64,000 nt of DNA from Streptomyces marokkonensis. Lineage in GTDB: Bacteria; Actinomycetota; Actinomycetes; Streptomycetales; Streptomycetaceae. Below the pieces are notes generated by a model that saw nothing but the letters and a program-made list of their open reading frames with translations, made no database searches and had not been told where the DNA came from. The stretch is taken from contig NZ_VSKS01000003.1 of the NCBI RefSeq assembly GCF_008312835.1, positions 1 to 64,000 on the forward strand. The letters run 5' to 3'. This document shows positions 16,792 through 24,894 of this stretch, one piece after another; the first letter of the stretch is position 1, and each line of letters starts with the position of its first letter. The translations under genes and the position numbers were made by a program.

Positions 16792-16798
16792 CCTTCAG

Positions 16799-16872
16799 TA
16801 GCGGGGACAGGATTTGAACCTGCGACCTCTGGGTTATGAGCCCAGCGAGCTACCGAGCTGCTCCACCCCGCG
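16799..16872 (-). tRNA. Initiator tRNA-fMet (CAT)
   Basis: A 74-nt cloverleaf with anticodon CAT. It is assigned to initiator tRNA because the first base pair is mismatched (C1/T72) and the anticodon stem ends in three G-C pairs (GGG/CCC around CTCATAA). The CCA end is not encoded. Confidence 0.9.
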
Positions 16873-16934
16873 TCGTTGAGACCAGTGTACGTCATCCGCG
16901 GGCCCTGCCGCACACCCATGATCGACGACCCGTC

Positions 16935-18068
16935 TCAACGGCCGGTCAAGTGGCCGTTCGGCGCCTTGGCGCGGTCCTCGTGCTCCGGCAGGACGACGAC
17001 GGTGGCGCCCCCGTCGGCCAGCACCGCGCTGCCGTCGGCACCCGCCACGAACGTGTCCGGCTCCCGCCACGCCGTGACCACCCGCCGCACCCCCGCGGCC
17101 AGGATCAGCCGGGAGCAGGGGACCGGCCGGGACGCGCGCCGGGCACAGGGTTCCAGGCTGGAGTACACGGTGGCGCCGGCGAGCCGGGGATCCGCGGGGT
17201 CGATCCTGGCGAGCGCGGCCTCCTCCGCGTGCACCACCGGGTCCGCGCCCTCCCGGGAGTGACCGCGCGCCAGCTCCGTACCGTCGGCGGCCACCACCAC
17301 CGCGCCCACGCTGAACGCCGTCCGGGAGGGAGGGCACTGCGCGGCCAGCTCGCAGGCGAGGGCCAGCCAGTGGTGGTCGGCGGCGGAGGGCAGCTCGCCG
17401 GCGCCGGGCGCGGTGGGCTCGTAGCGCATCAGGACGACGTCACCGACCGGGCGGGTCTCCACGAGCCGCAGCCGGCCGCCCTGGTAGGCGCCGGGGCCGA
17501 AGAGGCGGGGGGCGTCCGCGTCGCCGACGAACAGCGGGGCGAGGACCAGCTGGAGCTCGTCGGCGAGGCCCTGGGTGAGCAACTGGGTGTGGACCCGGCC
17601 GCCGCCCTCCACCATCAGCCGCCGCACCCCGCGCACGTCGTGCAGGTGCTCCAGCAGCCGCCGCCAGTCCAGTTCCGGGCCGAGCGGGACGACGTCGGCG
17701 GCGAGCCCCAGGGCGCGGGCACGCTCGGCGCCCTTGTCGGTGGTGCACAGGACCTTCTCGCCGCCGGTGTGCCAGAACCGCGCCGCCGGGTCCAGGTCAC
17801 CGGAGCCGCTGACGGTGACCTTGAGCGGATACTCGGGCCTGCCCGCGGCGAGGCGGGCGGCACGCCGCTCGGGCGAGTTGACCAGCAGCCGGGGGTTGTC
17901 GGCGCGGATCGTGCCGGCGCCGACCAGGATGGCGTCCACGGATGCCCGCACCTCGTCGACCCGGTCGAAGTCGGCGGGGCCGGACAGCAGCAGCCGCTCG
18001 GGGCCGGTGTCGTCCAGGTAGCCGTCGAGGGAGACGGCGGCGGACAGCAGGACGTACGGATGGGGCAT
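16935..18068 (-). CDS. RibD-like protein with reductase domain before deaminase domain
   Basis: This 377-residue protein starts with a RibD_C/DHFR-like reductase domain (about 1-215; LSAAVSLDGYLDD, VGAGTIRADNP, LMVEGGGRVHTQLL). A cytidine-deaminase-like domain follows (about 240-375) with the zinc motifs HAEEAAL and EPCARRASRPVPCS. Canonical RibD is deaminase first, then reductase. The fused order here is reversed, and the PCxxxGRTPPC loop is changed (GRTP to RASRPV). It may act in riboflavin-like pterin or pyrimidine chemistry, but it stands alone without other rib genes. The ATG at 18068 precedes PHPYVLLSAAVS; the open frame further upstream looks non-coding. Confidence 0.8.
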   Translation of the reverse strand: MPHPYVLLSAAVSLDGYLDDTGPERLLLSGPADFDRVDEVRASVDAILVGAGTIRADNPRLLVNSPERRAARLAAGRPEYPLKVTVSGSGDLDPAARFWHTGGEKVLCTTDKGAERARALGLAADVVPLGPELDWRRLLEHLHDVRGVRRLMVEGGGRVHTQLLTQGLADELQLVLAPLFVGDADAPRLFGPGAYQGGRLRLVETRPVGDVVLMRYEPTAPGAGELPSAADHHWLALACELAAQCPPSRTAFSVGAVVVAADGTELARGHSREGADPVVHAEEAALARIDPADPRLAGATVYSSLEPCARRASRPVPCSRLILAAGVRRVVTAWREPDTFVAGADGSAVLADGGATVVVLPEHEDRAKAPNGHLTGR

Positions 18069-18710
18069 CGGCGCACTCCGGTGAGGGTCGGCGGCTGGCG
18101 GGACCGCTGTGCGGCCCGGGTCAAGTCTGACAACCCGCGGGGCGGGGAGCCGCCGGGGCCCGGCGGGGGCGGCCGCGGTCAGGCCCACGGTGAGCAGGAC
18201 CGGGGTGTGGGCACGGTGACCGGTCGCAGCAGGAGGGCCGTGGCCACGATGAGCACGACGGCGCCCGGCGGGAAGACCCGCCGGAACAGAGGCACCCCGT
18301 ACCGCCTCCTCGCCATGGACCGCTCGGCATGGGTCTCCGGTGCGGCGGAGCCCGTGACGGGCCGCGGACCGGGGGCGCGGACGCGGGCTGTCGCCCCATC
18401 CTGTGCCCCGAGCGGGCCCGCGCCATCGGTGACAGCCCCCATTTCCCGGGCCGGACACCGACCGGCGGGCGGTCCGCGTGCATACCGGACCCCCATGGGG
18501 ATGGGGAGCGCGACGGATGGCCCCGGCCGGTGGTGACGGGAGACGCTGGAGGCTCCGTACCGAAGGGGTGACGACGTCGGCACACGGGCAAACTCCCTCG
18601 TACCGGCCCGAGTTCGCAGCAGGCCGACGGACCCCCTTCACCCGCCCCGGCGTTCCGGAGCGACGGCCGTCGGCAGGTCGCCGCGCGGCCACCCCTGGGA
18701 AGGAGGAGCC
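18069..18710. other. 642-bp gap with no firm gene
   Basis: The region separates the RibD-like gene from the next plus-strand gene. Only one weak candidate was seen (18179-18316, minus strand). GGAAGGAGGAG at about 18699-18709 is the ribosome binding site of the following gene. Confidence 0.5.
18179..18316 (-). CDS. Possible 45-residue membrane peptide
   Basis: A short frame begins MARRRYGVPLFRR and then has one hydrophobic stretch (PPGAVVLIVATALLL). The arginine-rich start and single transmembrane helix look plausible, but no ribosome binding site is visible and the length is close to chance. Treat as doubtful. Confidence 0.3.
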   Translation of the reverse strand: MARRRYGVPLFRRVFPPGAVVLIVATALLLRPVTVPTPRSCSPWA

Positions 18711-19079
18711 GTGCCCCAGTCCAACGACGACCGCCTGGTCGGCCCGGCGGCGCCACTCGAGCACGAGGATCCCCGTCGCGCCCGCCCGCCGTCCGCCGGA
18801 CAGCCGGCCCGGCCGCGCGGGTACCGGCGCGCGGGCGCCTGGTGGGCGCTCGTCATCGGGGTGACGATGCTGGTCGCGGGCGTGATCGTCCCCGACGGAC
18901 TGCTCATCGCGGCGGGTCTGGTTCTCTCCGGGATCGCCGTCCAGCTCCTCGACCCGGACCGGCGCCCGGCACGCGCCGCCCGGGACGCCCCCGACACGAC
19001 GCGGCGCCCGGGCCGCGCGAAGCCGCCCCGGGCGCCGTGTCGCAGGTCAGAGGCAACGCCCCTGCCCTGCGAGGAGTAG
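18711..19079 (+). CDS. Small membrane protein of unknown function
   Basis: A 122-residue protein with a polar, proline- and arginine-rich N-terminus (1-40), two membrane helices (about 43-62 and 64-80; WWALVIGVTMLVAGVIV and LLIAAGLVLSGIAVQLL) and a basic tail. The GTG has an excellent ribosome binding site (GGAAGGAGG, 5-6 nt spacing), which is the main reason to call it real. Its TAG stop lies on the 3' end of the convergent tRNA-Lys gene. No family was recognised. Confidence 0.65.
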   Translation: MPQSNDDRLVGPAAPLEHEDPRRARPPSAGQPARPRGYRRAGAWWALVIGVTMLVAGVIVPDGLLIAAGLVLSGIAVQLLDPDRRPARAARDAPDTTRRPGRAKPPRAPCRRSEATPLPCEE

Positions 19080-19149
19080 GCCCTGTGGGACTCGAACCCA
19101 CAACCAATGGATTAAAAGTCCACTGCTCTGCCAATTGAGCTAAGGGCCC
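19077..19149 (-). tRNA. tRNA-Lys (TTT)
   Basis: A 73-nt cloverleaf beginning GGGCCCTTAGCTCAATTGG, with anticodon TTT in CTTTTAA and T-loop TTCGAGT. The last three template bases overlap the stop codon of the convergent small membrane protein gene. Confidence 0.95.
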
Positions 19150-19302
19150 CTGGCGATGTTGCCTCCCCGAGCATAGCCGGACGTGGCCGAGTCTCCGATC
19201 GGGTATCGGGGAGGCGGGTCCGGACGTGTCCCGCGGCGAACGCGGAAGGGCCCGCGCGACGAGTGTCGTGCGGGCCCTTCCGGTCAGCTCGGTGAGAGGG
19301 CG

Positions 19303-21525
19303 TCAGCCGTTGCGCTTCCAGCGCGGCTTGTCCTCGCGGCGGCCGAAGGAGCCGCCGCCGCGGTGGTCGTCACGACGGCCGTACGGGCGGTCGTGGCCGC
19401 CGGTGCGGAAGCCCGGACGGTCGCCCTGGCGGTCGCGGTTGAACGGCCGGTCGCTGCCGCGGTGGCCGCCCCGGTCGTCACGGCGGAAGCCGCCGCGGTC
19501 ACGGTCACGGTCCCGGTCGCGGTTGAAGCCGCCCCGGTCGTCACGACGCTCGAAGGGACGCCCGCCACGGTCACCGCGGTCGTCACGACGCTCGAAGGGA
19601 CGCCCGCCACGGTCACCGCGGTCGTCACGGCGGAAGCCACCGCGGTCGTCACGGTCGTCGCGGCGGAAGCCTCCGCGGTCACCGCGGTCGTCACGACGCT
19701 CGAACGAACGCCCGCCACGGTCACCGCGGTCGTCACGACGCTCGAAGGGACGCCCGCCACGGTCACCGCGGTCGTCACGGCGGAAGCCACCGCGGTCGTC
19801 ACGGTCGTCGCGGCGGAAGCCTCCGCGGTCGCGGTCCCGGTCGCGGTTGAAGCCGCCCCGGTCGTCACGGCGCTCGAAGGAACGCCCGCCGCGGTCACCG
19901 CGGTCGTCACGGCGCTCGAACGAACGCCCGCCACGGTCGTCACGGCGCTCACGCCGCTCGTACGGCGCCGGGGCCTCCGTACGCTCCACGCGCTCGGCCC
20001 GCTCGACGTCCCGCACGGTCGGCTGTTCCGGCAGCGACACCTCGGCCTCGGCCGACACCTCGCCCGGCGCCACGGCGGCCGCCTCGGCCACCACGGTCCC
20101 GGGGTCCTCGCCCCGCTCCCGCGCGACCCGGGCCAGCAGCCGGTCGGCCTCGTCACGCAGCTCCGAGGCGCGGCGCTGCGCCCGCTCCAGCTCCTTGGTG
20201 AGCTGGGCGACCTCGCGCTCGGCCTGCTGCGCCGCGTTGCCGGCCGACTCGGCCTGCACCTCGGTCATCGACCGGGCACCGGTGATCTCGGCGACCTCGG
20301 GGTCGAAGGCCGCGCCGCCCTGGATGATGTGGCGCGTGGCGTCGACGCCCGCGTCCTCCATCAGCCGGAAGATCTGACGCCGCTGGTGCGGCAGGGACAG
20401 GGAGACGACGGTGCCGGTGCGGCCGGCGCGCGCCGTGCGGCCCGCGCGGTGCAGGTAGTCCTTGTGGTCGCCGGCCGGGTCCACGTTCAGGACGAGGTCG
20501 ATGCCGTCGACGTGGATACCGCGTGCCGCGACGTCCGTGGCGACCAGGACGTTGACGTAGCCGTCCTTGAAGTCCGCGAGCGTCCGCGTCCGCGCGCCCT
20601 GGGTCATGCCGCCGTGCAGCGCGTCCGCCTTCACCCCGGCGTGGCGCAGCTGCTCGGCGACACGGTCGGCGCCCAGCTGGGTGCGGACGAAGATGATGGT
20701 GCGGCCCTTGCGGGAGGCGATGGCCGCGGTGACCGGCGCCTTGTCCTTGGGCTTCACCACGAGGATGTGGTGCGACATGGTCGTCACCGCGCCCTGCGCC
20801 GCGTCGACCTCATGGGTCGCCGGGTCGTTGAGGTAGCGGTCGACGAGGGTCTTGATCTCGTTCTCCATGGTCGCGGAGAACAGCATCCGCTGGCCGCCGG
20901 CCGGGACCTGGTCGAGGAGTTCGGTGACCTCGGGCAGGAAGCCCAGGTCGGACATCTGGTCGGCCTCGTCGAGAACGGTGATCTGCACGTTCTCCAGGGA
21001 GCAGGCGCCGCGGTTGATGATGTCGCGGAGCCGGCCCGGGGTGGCGACCAGGACGTCGACGCCGCGCTCGAGGGCGTAGATCTGGTTGCCCATCGAGGTG
21101 CCGCCGCAGACGACCTTCATCTTCAGGCCGAGGACGTCCCCGTAGGGCTGGAGGGCGTCGGCGACCTGCATGGCGAGCTCGCGCGTCGGCGTCAGGATGA
21201 CGGCGCGCGGCTTGTGCTTCTCGGTGCGTCCGCCGGCCAGCGTGGCCAGGGTCGGCAGGCCGAAGGAGAGGGTCTTGCCGGAGCCGGTGCGGCCACGGCC
21301 GAGGATGTCCTTGCCGGCCAGGGCGTCCGGGATGGTCGCGGCCTGGATCGGGAAGGGGGTGGTCACGCCGTTCTGCGCGAGCTTGCGCACGACGCCCTCG
21401 GGCAGGCCGAGGCCGGCGAAGGTGACCTCGGGGGTCGTCTCGGGCTCGGGGGTCGTCCCGGGGGTGATGTCGGTGTCCTCGGTGTTCTCGGGCACGACGA
21501 CGTGATCAGTACTGGCGATGGGCAT
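19303..21525 (-). CDS. DEAD-box RNA helicase with Arg/Asp/Gly repeat tail
   Basis: This 740-residue protein has a helicase core at about 40-410: a Q-motif (PFPIQAATIP), Walker A GRTGSGKT, PTRELA, VLDEADQM in the DEAD position, the SAT motif FSATM, and HRAGRTARAG. A predicted coiled coil with acidic stretch (about 430-540) follows. The tail of about 200 residues is built from RRDDRGDRGG and FNRDRDRDRGG units, an RGG-like RNA-binding, probably disordered, region. Such helicases remodel structured RNA in cold or ribosome assembly. The ATG precedes PIASTDHVVV; GGAAGG lies 12 nt upstream, rather far. Confidence 0.9.
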   Translation of the reverse strand: MPIASTDHVVVPENTEDTDITPGTTPEPETTPEVTFAGLGLPEGVVRKLAQNGVTTPFPIQAATIPDALAGKDILGRGRTGSGKTLSFGLPTLATLAGGRTEKHKPRAVILTPTRELAMQVADALQPYGDVLGLKMKVVCGGTSMGNQIYALERGVDVLVATPGRLRDIINRGACSLENVQITVLDEADQMSDLGFLPEVTELLDQVPAGGQRMLFSATMENEIKTLVDRYLNDPATHEVDAAQGAVTTMSHHILVVKPKDKAPVTAAIASRKGRTIIFVRTQLGADRVAEQLRHAGVKADALHGGMTQGARTRTLADFKDGYVNVLVATDVAARGIHVDGIDLVLNVDPAGDHKDYLHRAGRTARAGRTGTVVSLSLPHQRRQIFRLMEDAGVDATRHIIQGGAAFDPEVAEITGARSMTEVQAESAGNAAQQAEREVAQLTKELERAQRRASELRDEADRLLARVARERGEDPGTVVAEAAAVAPGEVSAEAEVSLPEQPTVRDVERAERVERTEAPAPYERRERRDDRGGRSFERRDDRGDRGGRSFERRDDRGGFNRDRDRDRGGFRRDDRDDRGGFRRDDRGDRGGRPFERRDDRGDRGGRSFERRDDRGDRGGFRRDDRDDRGGFRRDDRGDRGGRPFERRDDRGDRGGRPFERRDDRGGFNRDRDRDRDRGGFRRDDRGGHRGSDRPFNRDRQGDRPGFRTGGHDRPYGRRDDHRGGGSFGRREDKPRWKRNG
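19490..19970. repeat. Tandem coding repeats in the helicase tail
   Basis: A cluster of near-identical units of about 27-60 bp (GGTCACCGCGGTCGTCACG blocks) lies inside the helicase gene and encodes the RRDDRGDRGG units. The near-identity at DNA level, including a duplicated block of about 180 bp (about 19550-19800), points to recent expansion by slippage or recombination. Confidence 0.85.
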
Positions 21526-21772
21526 ACGAATGCGAAACCTTCCGGAGTCTCTTCGGCACGCGCCCGTCAACTCCGTGATTCGCGATTCGCAATTACGACC
21601 GCCTCGATGCGGTCCACCACGGCAAAGGAGAGTACGCGCCACACGGCGCGCTCTGCAGTGGCGCCGGGCAAATAGGATCAAACGATCTGCCACCATACGC
21701 ACCCCGGCACCCTGAAAGCAAACCGGCAGGTGAACAGGGGGTCCGGCGGGCACGGAGGTGCTGGAGAGGGCC

Positions 21773-22318
21773 CTACACCGGCGCCCCCGCTTCCGGCGCC
21801 GGCTCCCGCTGCGCCAGTTGCGGCCCCGGCGGCGGGTGCGCCGACGAGGACGGCTCCGCCTGTGTCGGCTCGGGTGTGACCGACGGCTCGGGCGGCGTCG
21901 GTGTGGGCTCCGGGACCGGCGTCCACGAGGGCTCCGGCGGGACCGGCCCGTCGTCCGGGGTCGTCCCCGGGTGCCCGCCGGGGCCGCCGCCGGCCGGCGC
22001 GGACCCGCTCGCTCCCGGGGACGGCGCCGTCTCGGCGGACGCGGGCTTCCCCGCCCCGTCCTTCTTCCCCTTGCCCTTGCGCCCCTTGCCCTTCGGGCCG
22101 TCGCCGTACTCGCCGTCGGCCGCCGCGGCGCCGTACCCCGCTCCGCCGCCCGACACCGCCGCGCCCCCGTCCGGGGCCTCACCGCCCGACCGCCGCGCTG
22201 AGTGCGACGGCCCGGCACCCCGGCCGGTGCCGTCCTCACCGACGCTCACGCAACCGGCGGCAGCGGCGACTGCCACGACCGCGGCGGCCAGGCGGGCGGG
22301 TACGTACAAGCGGTGCAC
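21773..22318 (-). CDS. Secreted lipoprotein-like, proline- and glycine-rich protein
   Basis: This 181-residue protein begins with a signal sequence (LYVPARLAAAVVAVAAAAGC) whose Cys22 fits a lipobox, although AAGC lacks the usual Leu at -3. The remainder is low-complexity: a Lys/Gly run (KGKGRKGKGKK, about 85-95) and a proline-rich tail with PEPTPTPPEP units. It may be a surface anchor or disordered spacer. GTG with GGAGG at 7 nt supports the start. No family was recognised. Codon GC bias is typical of the genome. Confidence 0.65.
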   Translation of the reverse strand: MHRLYVPARLAAAVVAVAAAAGCVSVGEDGTGRGAGPSHSARRSGGEAPDGGAAVSGGGAGYGAAAADGEYGDGPKGKGRKGKGKKDGAGKPASAETAPSPGASGSAPAGGGPGGHPGTTPDDGPVPPEPSWTPVPEPTPTPPEPSVTPEPTQAEPSSSAHPPPGPQLAQREPAPEAGAPV

Positions 22319-22391
22319 GGGGCCACCTCCGGTTGGAGTACAGGGTCAACAACCCCAACTCCCGCCACCCGCAAGAAGACACGCGTACGGC

Positions 22392-22742
22392 TCATCCGTA
22401 GCCGAGCGCGTGCAGCCGGGCGTCGTCGATGCCGAAGTGGTGCGCGATCTCGTGCACCACCGTGATCTCCGTCTCGGCGACCACGTCCTCCCGGGACTCG
22501 CACATCCGCAGCGTCGGCCCCCGGTAGATGGTGATCCGGTCCGGCAGCACCCCGGCGTACCACTCGCCCCGCTCCGTCAGCGGAGTCCCCTCGTACAGCC
22601 CGAGCAGCTCCGGATCGTCCGCCGGCGGCTCGTCCTCGACGAACACCGCGACGTTGTCCATCAGCCGCGTCAGCTCCGGCGGAATCCGGTCCAGCGCCTC
22701 GGAGACCAGCTCCTCGAACATCTCGCGCGTCATCTCCAGCAC
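22392..22742 (-). CDS. Zincin-like metallopeptidase family protein
   Basis: About 116 residues. The C-terminal half carries VVHEIAHHFGID, an HExxHxxG zinc site as in the minimal zincin-like metallopeptidases common in actinobacteria. The N-terminal part (MTREMFEELVSEALDRIP) and MDNVAVFVEDEPP are also typical of that family. The GTG at 22742 (VLEMTREMF) matches the family's usual start; an ATG at 22733 or 22817 is possible. Function is unknown. It is divergent from the membrane phosphoesterase gene, with about 85 bp between starts. Confidence 0.8.
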   Translation of the reverse strand: MLEMTREMFEELVSEALDRIPPELTRLMDNVAVFVEDEPPADDPELLGLYEGTPLTERGEWYAGVLPDRITIYRGPTLRMCESREDVVAETEITVVHEIAHHFGIDDARLHALGYG

Positions 22743-22826
22743 AGAGCCATTGTCGGGCACGAGCCGTCCGTACGAGATGCCCGGGACACCCGCATAACCG
22801 GACCGTGGCGTGGGCATACGGGATCA

Positions 22827-24437
22827 ATGGCCCGCGTCCCCTCCCCCGTCACGAACGCCGTCCACCGCATCCGACGGGTCCCGCGGGCCCTCACCCGCCG
22901 CTCCCGCTCCCGCCGGCCCGCGCCCACGACGGTCGCGCTCGCCCCCCGGCCGCACCCCTGGACCCGCGCCCTCGGGCTGACCGCCGTGGTCGTCCTCGGC
23001 GCCTGGCTCGGCCTGCTCGTCGTCGGCAACGTGCGGGTCCCCGTGGGCCCCATGAACACCACGATGGCCCTGCGGCCCTCCTTCACCGGCGGCACCAAGA
23101 TCAACGTCTCGCCGCTGGGCGCCCTCCAGCTCGACAGCCACACCGCCCCCGTGCGCCTCGACGTCAACGTCGACCAGCTCGACCCCGAACGCTCGCAGGC
23201 CCTCGTCGACCACCCCGAGCGTCTCTCCGGCCTCCAGGACGAGGTCGCCCAGGACGTCGCCCACGGGACCGCCGACCTCGCCGTCCGCTCCTGCGTGGCC
23301 GTCGTCACCGGCGCCACGGCGCTCGGCCTGGTCATCTACCGCCGCCCCCGCCGCGCTCTCGCGGCCGGCGGCCTCGCCCTCACCCTCCTGGCCGCGTCCG
23401 GCGGCTCCGCGTTCGCCACCTGGAACCCCGACTCCGTCCTGGAGCCGAAGTTCTCCGGCCTGCTCTCCTCCGCCCCCTCCCTCGTCGGCGACGCCCGCAG
23501 CATCGTCACCGAGTTCGACGTCTACCAGCAGGAGTTGGCCCGCCTCGTCACCAACGTGACCAAGCTCTACGACGCCACCTCCACCCTCCCGGCCTACCGG
23601 CCCGACCCGAGCACCATCCGCGTCCTGCACGTCTCCGACATCCACCTCAACCCCGCCAGCTGGAAGATCGTCGCCTCGCTGGTGGAGCAGTACCGGGTGG
23701 ACGTGATCGTCGACACCGGCGACACGATGGACCACGGCACCGCCGCCGAGAACGGCTTCCTGGACCCCGTCGAGGACCTCGGCGCCCCCTACGTATGGGT
23801 CCGCGGCAACCACGACTCGCTCGTCACCCAGCGCTATCTCGAACGGATGAAGAACGTCCACGTCCTCGACGACGGCAGGGCGAAAAGCGTCGCCGGACTG
23901 CGCTTCGCGGGCATCGGCGACCCGCAGTTCACCCCCGACCGCTCGAAGAAGGCCGGGGCCGAGCAGTCCCAGGAACTGGCGGGTGCCCGCCTCGCCTCCG
24001 CCCTGCGGGACCAGCGCACCGCCGGCACGCCCGTGGACGTCGCGCTCGTCCACGAGCCGTCCGCCGCCCGCGAGGTCGACGGCACCGTTCCGCTGGTCCT
24101 GGCCGGGCACATCCACCGCGAGCAGACCGAGGTCATGGAGTACGGCACCCGGCTCCGCGTCGAGGGCTCCACCGGCGGCAGCGGCCTGCGGGCCATCGAG
24201 GGCAAGTACCCCGACCCCATCGAGACGTCGATCCTCTACTTCGACCGCGACTCCCGCCGCCTCCAGGCCTGGGACTCGATCGAGCTGGGCGGTCTCGGCC
24301 TGACGACGGCAGAGGTCAGCCGGCACCTCCCCGAGGAGAACCAGCCGGGCGCGACCACCTCGCCGTCCCCGTCCGGCACCTCCTCCACGACCCCGTCGTC
24401 CCCCTCCTCCGGGACCCCTTCGGCCCCCACGCCGTAA
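22827..24437 (+). CDS. Membrane-anchored metallophosphoesterase
   Basis: This 536-residue protein has a basic N-terminus, a membrane helix at about 48-68, an extracytoplasmic segment, and two further helices at about 153-195. A calcineurin-like phosphoesterase domain (about 265-480) carries the metal motifs HVSDIHLN, DTGDTMD, GNHDS, HEP and GHIHRE. The tail is a Ser/Thr/Pro-rich low-complexity stretch. The phosphodiesterase would face outside; the substrate is unknown. The start is ATG at 22827, with frame upstream looking non-coding. tRNA-Glu follows 80 bp downstream. Confidence 0.85.
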   Translation: MARVPSPVTNAVHRIRRVPRALTRRSRSRRPAPTTVALAPRPHPWTRALGLTAVVVLGAWLGLLVVGNVRVPVGPMNTTMALRPSFTGGTKINVSPLGALQLDSHTAPVRLDVNVDQLDPERSQALVDHPERLSGLQDEVAQDVAHGTADLAVRSCVAVVTGATALGLVIYRRPRRALAAGGLALTLLAASGGSAFATWNPDSVLEPKFSGLLSSAPSLVGDARSIVTEFDVYQQELARLVTNVTKLYDATSTLPAYRPDPSTIRVLHVSDIHLNPASWKIVASLVEQYRVDVIVDTGDTMDHGTAAENGFLDPVEDLGAPYVWVRGNHDSLVTQRYLERMKNVHVLDDGRAKSVAGLRFAGIGDPQFTPDRSKKAGAEQSQELAGARLASALRDQRTAGTPVDVALVHEPSAAREVDGTVPLVLAGHIHREQTEVMEYGTRLRVEGSTGGSGLRAIEGKYPDPIETSILYFDRDSRRLQAWDSIELGGLGLTTAEVSRHLPEENQPGATTSPSPSGTSSTTPSSPSSGTPSAPTP

Positions 24438-24517
24438 ACCGTTTTGGCGAACCCTCCCGCCATCCCATATGCTTCTCACGTCCCCGACGCGCTGAGAAGC
24501 GCCCAGGCGGGCCGATA

Positions 24518-24590
24518 GCCCTCATCGTCTAGCGGCCTAGGACGCCGCCCTTTCAAGGCGGTAGCACGGGTTCGAATCCCGTTGGGGGCA
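24518..24590 (+). tRNA. tRNA-Glu (TTC)
   Basis: A 73-nt cloverleaf, GCCCTCATCGTCTAG at the 5' end, anticodon TTC in CTTTCAA, T-loop TTCGAAT. First of a tRNA-Glu/Asp/Phe cluster. Confidence 0.95.
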
Positions 24591-24627
24591 CGCACCACCC
24601 TGTGCGACACTGTCGTACGACACGCTT

Positions 24628-24702
24628 GGTCCTGTGGAGCAGTTTGGAGTGCTCGCCACCCTGTCAAGGTGGAGGCCGCGGGTTCAAATCCCGTCAGGAC
24701 CG
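24628..24702 (+). tRNA. tRNA-Asp (GTC)
   Basis: A 75-nt cloverleaf with acceptor GGTCCTG/CAGGACC, anticodon GTC in CTGTCAA and T-loop TTCAAAT. It is identical to the copy after hrpA. Confidence 0.95.
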
Positions 24703-24726
24703 CTGGTGTTTCACGTGAAACACCGC

Positions 24727-24800
24727 GGCTGGGTAGCTCAGTTGGTACGAGCGATCGCCTGAAAAGCGATAGGTCGCCGGTTCGACCCCGGCCCCAGCCA
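24727..24800 (+). tRNA. tRNA-Phe (GAA)
   Basis: A 74-nt cloverleaf with acceptor GGCTGGG/CCCAGCC, anticodon GAA in CTGAAAA and T-loop TTCGACC. A terminator follows 5 nt later. Confidence 0.95.
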
Positions 24801-24805
24801 CAGCA

Positions 24806-24836
24806 AAGGCCCCGATCATCGATCGGGGCCTTGTTG
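24806..24836 (+). terminator. Terminator of the tRNA-Glu/Asp/Phe cluster
   Basis: GGCCCCGATC and GATCGGGGCC pair over 10 bp with loop ATC, followed by TTGTTGT. It follows tRNA-Phe directly. Confidence 0.9.
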
Positions 24837-24858
24837 TGCGCCCCGGCAAAATCATTGG

Positions 24859-24874
24859 CCGCGAATTTTCGCGG
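24859..24874. repeat. Palindrome before hrpA
   Basis: CCGCGAATTTTCGCGG has 7-bp arms and a 2-bp centre. It lies 20 bp before the hrpA start and could be an operator or an mRNA 5' hairpin. Confidence 0.6.
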
Positions 24875-24894
24875 GATGAGATCCTGGAGTCCGT

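Larger units (their letters stand above)
16333..16798. other. Leader and promoter region of the M23 peptidase gene
   Basis: This 466-bp gap contains the riboswitch (about 16345-16495), then an AT-richer stretch (about 16530-16700) where the minus-strand promoter is expected, and the tRNA-fMet terminator (16755-16791). No protein gene is supported. Confidence 0.6.

Noticed and set aside
19490-19970. Intergenic tandem repeat
   Set aside because: The repeats lie in frame inside the helicase gene and encode its tail.
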